Assembly (NCBI GenBank): GCA_023265365.1
Contig: JAHFTY010000008.1
Span: 1-46,628, forward strand
From: Acidobacteriota bacterium
GTDB taxonomy: Bacteria; Acidobacteriota; Terriglobia; 20CM-2-55-15
Direction: 5' to 3'
Length of the DNA stretch: 46,628 nt
Shown here: one piece after another, positions 42,888-46,628 of the stretch
How the letters are laid out: every line of letters starts with the position of its first letter
Numbering within the stretch: position 1 is the first letter of the stretch
The notes under the pieces: generated by a model
What the model saw: the letters and a program-made list of their open reading frames with translations, nothing else
The model's database searches: none
Told to the model about the DNA's origin: nothing
Position numbers and translations under genes: made by a program

Positions 42888-44984
42888 TTAGCCGACCGTT
42901 ACCAGTCCCGCAGGATTGACGCCGCCGCCCCGCGTCGACAGCCGCTGGATCAACCGTTCGCGTTCTTCATCGCGCGTGGCCCACAGCTCGGCCTCTTTCT
43001 GGGCGAGGTTGAGCAGGTACGCATCGGTCAGGAGATTCGCGTTCCGAAATTCAGGCAAGCCGGACTGGCGCGTGCCGGCCACCTCGCCCGGACCGCGGAT
43101 CTGCAGGTCCACTTCGGCGAGCTTGAATCCATCGGTGGTCGACACCATCGCCTTGATCCGCTGGCGGCCCACTTCGCTGACGGCGTGTCCCGTCATCAGA
43201 ATGCACAGCGACTGGTGCGCTCCGCGGCCGACCCGGCCGCGAAGCTGATGAAGCTGTGCGATGCCGAAACGCTCGGCATGTTCGATCAGCATGACGGTGG
43301 CATTTGCGACATCGACGCCGACCTCGATCACCGTCGTCGAGACGAGAATGTCGATCTCACCGGCGGCGAACGCCGCCATGATGGCTTCCTTCTCCTCGCT
43401 CTTCAACCGGCCGTGCAGCAGCGCGAGCCTCCGGTTCGCAAAGATTTCCGCGAGCTTCGTAAAACCCTCGGTCGCCGACTTCAAATCGATCTTCTCGGAC
43501 TCCTCGATCAGGGGATAGACAATGTAGCACTGGCGTCCTTCCTCGATCTCTTTCCGAATCATCGAGAGGACCCGCTCGGTCTCGCGCTCCGTGTAGTGAA
43601 CGGTGCGGATCGGGGTCCGTCCCGGCGGCATCTCATCGATGACGGACAGATCGAGATCGCCGTAAAGCGTCATGGCCAGCGTGCGCGGAATGGGTGTCGC
43701 CGTCATGACCAGCGTATTGGGATTCTCACCTTTCGCCATCAGTTGAAGCCGTTGCAGAACGCCGAAACGGTGCTGCTCGTCGACGATCACCAGGCCCAGT
43801 TTCCGGAATTGCGTATGCTCCTCGATCAGCGCGTGGGTGCCGATCACCAGGTGCAGTTCACCCGACGCGATCTTCTCGACCGTTGCCTGTTTCTCGCCCT
43901 TGCGGATTCCACTCCGCATCACGCCGATGTTGTAGTTGAGACCGCCGAGGATTCGCCTTGCATTGATGAAGTGCTGTTCGGCGAGGATTTCGGTGGGAGC
44001 CATCAGGGCCGCCTGATATCCGTTTTCGACGGCGATCACGATCGATTCGAAAGCCACGATGGTCTTGCCGCTGCCGACATCGCCCTGCAGCAGCCGGTTC
44101 ATCGGATACTCGGCCTTCAGGTCTTCGACGATCTCCTTCAACACCCGCTTCTGGGCGTTTGTGGGGTGAAACGGCAGAATGCGTTTCACCTGATCGCGAA
44201 CACGGTCATCCGTGTGGAATCGGACGCCTTTGACGGTGCGCGCCTGATGGCGCCGCAAAGCGAAAATCAACTCGAGAAGGAAAAACTCTTCAAAGATAAA
44301 CCGGTGATGGTACGGCGAGTCGCGATGATTGAGTCTCGTCAGGTCGTCGGACGTCTCAGGGAAATGAATGCGCTGCAGCGACGTCTTCAGGTCCGGAAGA
44401 CCGCACGACTCGCGCACCTCTTCGGGGAGAGGATCCTCGATGTTGCTGCCGAGCTGCGCCAGAGCGGTGGACACGATTCGGCGGAACTGACGGCTGGTGA
44501 TGCCCGCGAGCTCTTCATAGATCGGAACAACACGGCCGATATCCAGAGAGGACGGATCGTCCGTTTCTTCGATCACCTCGAACTCCGGATTAAAAAAGAC
44601 GAAGGTCGATTCATAGTGGTCGAACTCGACTCGTCCGAACATCACCAACCGGCGGCCCGCCGAAAACACCTTGTTCTGCTGAAGGTAGCCGCCATGAAAC
44701 CACTTCGCGTGAACGAAACTGGTGCCGTCCGTGAGAATGACGTCCAGAATCCGGCCGCGGGTGCGCGTCTCCAGAACGCGGCTGCGATACACCTTTGCCT
44801 GAATAGCGGTTTCCTGGCCGACCTTGAGCGCGTTCAGGGGCACAAACCGCGCTCGATCCTGATACGCGCGGGGGAGATGGAGGAGCAGATCCTCGACGGT
44901 CCGGATGCCGCGGGAACGCAGGAGTTCCCCGCGTTTGGGCCCGACTCCTTTGATGTATTGAACCTCTGAGTCCAGCTTCAGCAT
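42888..44984 (-). CDS. recG: ATP-dependent DNA helicase RecG
   Basis: MLKLDSEVQYIKGVGPKRGELLRSRGI; LLQGDVGSGKTIVAFESIVIAVENGYQAALMAPTEILAEQH; VTATPIPRTLAMTLYGDLDLS. First 20 aa of the ORF call come from repeat R6. Confidence 0.96.
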   Translation of the reverse strand: MLKLDSEVQYIKGVGPKRGELLRSRGIRTVEDLLLHLPRAYQDRARFVPLNALKVGQETAIQAKVYRSRVLETRTRGRILDVILTDGTSFVHAKWFHGGYLQQNKVFSAGRRLVMFGRVEFDHYESTFVFFNPEFEVIEETDDPSSLDIGRVVPIYEELAGITSRQFRRIVSTALAQLGSNIEDPLPEEVRESCGLPDLKTSLQRIHFPETSDDLTRLNHRDSPYHHRFIFEEFFLLELIFALRRHQARTVKGVRFHTDDRVRDQVKRILPFHPTNAQKRVLKEIVEDLKAEYPMNRLLQGDVGSGKTIVAFESIVIAVENGYQAALMAPTEILAEQHFINARRILGGLNYNIGVMRSGIRKGEKQATVEKIASGELHLVIGTHALIEEHTQFRKLGLVIVDEQHRFGVLQRLQLMAKGENPNTLVMTATPIPRTLAMTLYGDLDLSVIDEMPPGRTPIRTVHYTERETERVLSMIRKEIEEGRQCYIVYPLIEESEKIDLKSATEGFTKLAEIFANRRLALLHGRLKSEEKEAIMAAFAAGEIDILVSTTVIEVGVDVANATVMLIEHAERFGIAQLHQLRGRVGRGAHQSLCILMTGHAVSEVGRQRIKAMVSTTDGFKLAEVDLQIRGPGEVAGTRQSGLPEFRNANLLTDAYLLNLAQKEAELWATRDEERERLIQRLSTRGGGVNPAGLVTVG

Positions 44985-44992
44985 TGCTTCAG

Positions 44993-45098
44993 CACCACCC
45001 CGGCGCTTCGCGCCACCCGTCCTCGGCGAGGAGGGAAAACCCAATCACCTGACATTTCCCCTCCTCAACGAGGGGTGGCGCGAAGCGCCGGGGTGGTG
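44993..45098. repeat. Short palindromic element R6 abutting the recG start
   Basis: 26-bp perfect terminal inverted repeat caccaccccggcgcttcgcgccaccc (44993-45018) with its complement ending at 45098; 106 bp total. Confidence 0.88.
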
Positions 45099-45133
45099 CC
45101 ACTGATTCATTCACACCGCCACGGACTGCGGGA

Positions 45134-46212
<1,079 letters not shown>

Positions 46213-46232
<20 letters not shown>

Positions 46233-46628
46233 GTTTACTCCTCAGCGTCACAACAACGAGCGCTGCTGTCAGTGCAGCGTTGAAGTAGGCGAAGACGTCG
46301 CCATACTTCGTATAAAACGTCTGGTCTGTCCGGAAATACGCTCTGCCGTCGACCACCATCCGGCGTCCAATCGCGGTGGGCTGTTCCACGCGGCCGTAGG
46401 GATCGATTATCGCGCTGATTCCCGTGTTTGCGGTACGGACCTCGTATCTCCGGTTCTCCACCGCCCGGACCACTCCCATTCGAAGATGCTGGAACGGCGC
46501 GGACGATTCGCCGAACCACCCGTCATTCGTGATCAACACGATCATCTCCGATCCTCGCTTGACGAACTGCCGGACGAGGTCCGGAAAAATACTTTCATAA
46601 CAGATGATCGTGGAAAACCGATGCCCCT
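46213..46628 (-). CDS. lnt: Apolipoprotein N-acyltransferase, C-terminal part (runs off window)
   Basis: GHRFSTIICYESIFPDLVRQFVKRGSEMIVLITNDGWFGESSAPFQHLRMGVVRAVENRRYEVRTANTGISAIIDPYGRV; catalytic-Cys context ICYES open to window edge. Confidence 0.92.

Noticed and set aside
43185-44969. 594-aa plus-strand ORF
   Set aside because: Antisense to recG.

Overview
This 46.6 kb window looks like the chromosome of an acidobacterium-like Gram-negative bacterium. That placement is an inference from VWFA-related proteins, a carboxypeptidase-regulatory TonB receptor, an ADOP-type permease remnant and a Kdo/LPS gene cluster. Housekeeping blocks are recognisable: kdsC-kdsA-pyrG-kdsB, mutY, coaD-rsmD-recG, and prfB-lnt at the right edge. 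prfB carries its programmed +1 frameshift site. Between them are exported or accessory genes: a sulfite-oxidase-like enzyme, an MFS transporter, a phosphoesterase, a translationally coupled TonB receptor/VWFA pair, a VWFA-VWFA-radical SAM-mutY block, a Tat-type amidase, an endostatin/lectin-like protein, a 912-aa repeat-domain protein, DUF4159, and an amidase/creatininase cluster. Decayed genes are also visible: an ADOP permease remnant, a frameshifted sortilin/BNR-like protein and two ATPase remnants. The most unusual structure is a family of GC-rich composite palindromic elements at about 4.7, 9.6, 23.5, 28.5, 42.5 and 45.0 kb. Several have perfect 22-26 bp terminal inverted repeats. One appears nested inside another copy with a possible 7-bp target duplication. 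They look like MITE/REP-type non-autonomous elements that also corrupt ORF calls. I found no CRISPR array, tRNA, rRNA or intact transposase. All family names come from reading the translated sequence; no searches were run.
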